Assembly: GCA_002707155.1 (NCBI GenBank)
Contig: PAME01000018.1
Coordinates: 1-64,000, forward strand
Direction: 5' to 3'
Source: Crocinitomicaceae bacterium
GTDB lineage: Bacteria; Bacteroidota; Bacteroidia; Flavobacteriales_G; Salibacteraceae
DNA: 64,000 nt
Made by a program: the position numbers and the translations under genes. Under the pieces are notes generated by a model. It made no database searches. It was not told the DNA's origin and saw only the letters and a list, made by a program, of their open reading frames with translations. Of the stretch, positions 62,965-64,000 are shown one piece after another. Numbering within the stretch: the first letter of the stretch is position 1; each line of letters opens with the position of its first letter.

Positions 62965-63621
62965 CTAATTTTTGGATAAGGTTATGGTAAACTCTGCACC
63001 TTTATTTTGTTCCGATTTTAATTCGATCGTTGCATTTATCTTGTTGCAGATTAGTTTTACTACATATAAGCCTAGGCCACTGGATTTTTCATTATGAAGA
63101 GGGTTAGCACTTAACTTTTGGAATTTTTTGAATATGTTTTGTTGATCTTCCTTACTAAAACCTTGGCCTTGGTCTTTAATAGTTATTAGTACATTATCTT
63201 TTGTCTCAGAAGCATTGAGCTTCACATTAGTTCCGGAAGGCGAAAATTTAAATGCATTTGAGAGTAAATTTCTTATAACACTTGTAAGCAGGTATTGGTG
63301 TATGTTTATGACCGTAGTAATTGAATATACCTCAAACTTTATATTAGTTAAGGCAGATTTACCCTCAAATTCCTGCATTAATTCATCAAATACGTCGTGA
63401 ACATTTACGGGAGACTTTACCGTACTCAAATCCTTATTCTCTAGTTCATAAATGGCCCATATGTTATCTACCAAACTTAATCCTTGAGCACTTACTTTCT
63501 GCATCTCTTTAAGCAATTCCATTGTGCTCTCGTTTAGATTTTCATTATCGTCTTCAACAAAATCGGCAACGGTTTTTAAAGCTGCCATTGGAGAACGAAT
63601 GTCATGAAAAAGTATACCCAT
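62965..63621 (-). CDS. Histidine kinase, 5'-truncated (HisKA + HATPase only)
   Basis: 218 residues from the only ATG. The H-box FHDIRSPMAAL holds the phospho-His; N-box NLLSNAFKFSP, G1 IKDQGQGFSKED, F-box FKKFQKL and G2 SGLGLYVVKLI are all intact. Upstream of the ATG the same frame stays open and coding-like for 34 codons to a TGA at 63726-63724. It reads RSSIQIELSRLENKNKKLDD, the coiled coil that normally precedes an H-box, with no ATG, GTG or TTG. The sensor domain and start are thus gone. I read it as a kinase remnant whose catalytic core is preserved. Confidence 0.75.
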   Translation of the reverse strand: MGILFHDIRSPMAALKTVADFVEDDNENLNESTMELLKEMQKVSAQGLSLVDNIWAIYELENKDLSTVKSPVNVHDVFDELMQEFEGKSALTNIKFEVYSITTVINIHQYLLTSVIRNLLSNAFKFSPSGTNVKLNASETKDNVLITIKDQGQGFSKEDQQNIFKKFQKLSANPLHNEKSSGLGLYVVKLICNKINATIELKSEQNKGAEFTITLSKN

Positions 63622-63816
63622 TAAGTTATCTTTATCAGTGACTATATCGTCTAGTTTTTTATTTTTATTTTCTAGGCGCGATAACTCAATTTGAATCGAC
63701 GATCGTTTTGTGATGAAGCTACTTCAGAACTCGTTAACAAAGCGTTGAAGAATGGAGCTGCTTTACTCAACTATTCTCCTTAGTTTTTTATTTCTTTACG
63801 CTTCAATAAAAAAATT

Positions 63817-64000
63817 ATGGAAGAGGTAATTTCGGATATTCCCATTTTTACAAATGACGCTGTTGTTTTTGGCATTCTTATAGGACTTTTGCTGGCCATT
63901 TTCAAAGCTGCCGAGAGTTCGACGTTCAGCGGTTTTTTTAAAGTTATACCCGCGCTGCTGTTGTGTTACTTTTTACCTTCTGTTTTTAGCACTTTGGGCA
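63817..64000 (+). CDS. DUF819-like membrane protein, N-terminal part (cut by window edge)
   Basis: ATG at 63817; 61 codons are visible. MEEVISDIPIFTNDAVVFGI, then a hydrophobic stretch LLLAIFKAAESSTF and PALLLCYFLPSVFSTLG, are the first two membrane helices of a DUF819-like protein. The frame is open to the right edge. The gap 63622-63816 holds the kinase coiled-coil frame and, on the plus strand, a short coding-like tail ending TAG at 63783, but no complete gene. Confidence 0.7.
   Translation, partial: MEEVISDIPIFTNDAVVFGILIGLLLAIFKAAESSTFSGFFKVIPALLLCYFLPSVFSTLG

Overview
The window is low-GC DNA from a member of the Bacteroidota, most likely a marine flavobacterium-like organism. The evidence is a SusC/SusD pair, Bacteroidota-type lipoprotein signal peptides, a type IX secretion C-terminal domain, promoter boxes of the form TAnnTTTG, many short A-rich leaders without Shine-Dalgarno sites, and families such as DUF4293, DUF4105 and RagB/SusD. 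No species is named because none can be read from the sequence.

Region 1 (1-24.4 kb) is a polysaccharide utilisation locus for a beta-1,3-glucan of the laminarin type. On the minus strand lie SusC, SusD, a PKD surface glycan-binding lipoprotein and a GH16 laminarinase, followed by the start of another secreted protein that is cut by the window edge. On the plus strand, diverging from susC, is a NUDIX/winged-helix regulator. It is followed by a tightly packed 16-kb operon: zwf, pgl, edd, eda (the complete oxidative Entner-Doudoroff route from glucose-6-phosphate), a BadF-type sugar kinase, GH17, a sugar-porter MFS, a second GH16, GH30, a 1143-residue GH149/GH94-like phosphorylase and an FHS-family MFS. 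The layout predicts outer-surface capture and cutting (SusCD, SGBP, GH16), periplasmic trimming and debranching (GH17, GH30), uptake by two inner-membrane carriers, cytoplasmic phosphorolysis to glucose-1-phosphate plus glucose, and catabolism by the Entner-Doudoroff pathway. A phosphohexomutase that could turn glucose-1-phosphate into glucose-6-phosphate sits immediately beyond, in a convergent operon. An inverted repeat just upstream of zwf, next to a TATATTTG box, is a candidate operator.

Region 2 (24.4-48.2 kb) is mainly housekeeping: phosphohexomutase/mltG/GNAT, a nucleoside phosphorylase, a SirB1-like protein, a cation exchanger and a K+ channel. A tRNA-Arg(TCT) is preceded by four 54-bp tandem repeats. 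Next come a T9SS-sorted small protein with a long repeat-rich secreted partner, an M48 metalloprotease split by a one-base frameshift, an outer-membrane barrel, a minus-strand cluster (GT-C-like membrane protein, nhaC, OmpL-like porin, rarA, DUF1456, TerB-like), SAM hydrolase, phoH and purC.

Region 3 (48.2-64 kb) carries an XRE regulator divergent from a possible 45-residue secreted peptide, a Sua5/TsaC enzyme, a racemase cluster with decay, yggS, DUF4105 and a CDP-glucose branch (rfbF-rfbG-rfbC-like). It ends with a DUF2779 nuclease-like protein, an MFS drug-efflux protein, a PNPOx-like protein, a 5'-truncated histidine kinase and the start of a DUF819 protein.

Signs of gene decay cluster here. 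A symporter start is fused to the C-terminal domain of alanine racemase. A ~100-residue protein gene is interrupted by an in-frame TAA. The histidine kinase has no start codon upstream of its conserved coiled coil. The DUF2779 protein lacks the catalytic-motif glutamate.

No CRISPR array, prophage, insertion sequence or integrase was seen.
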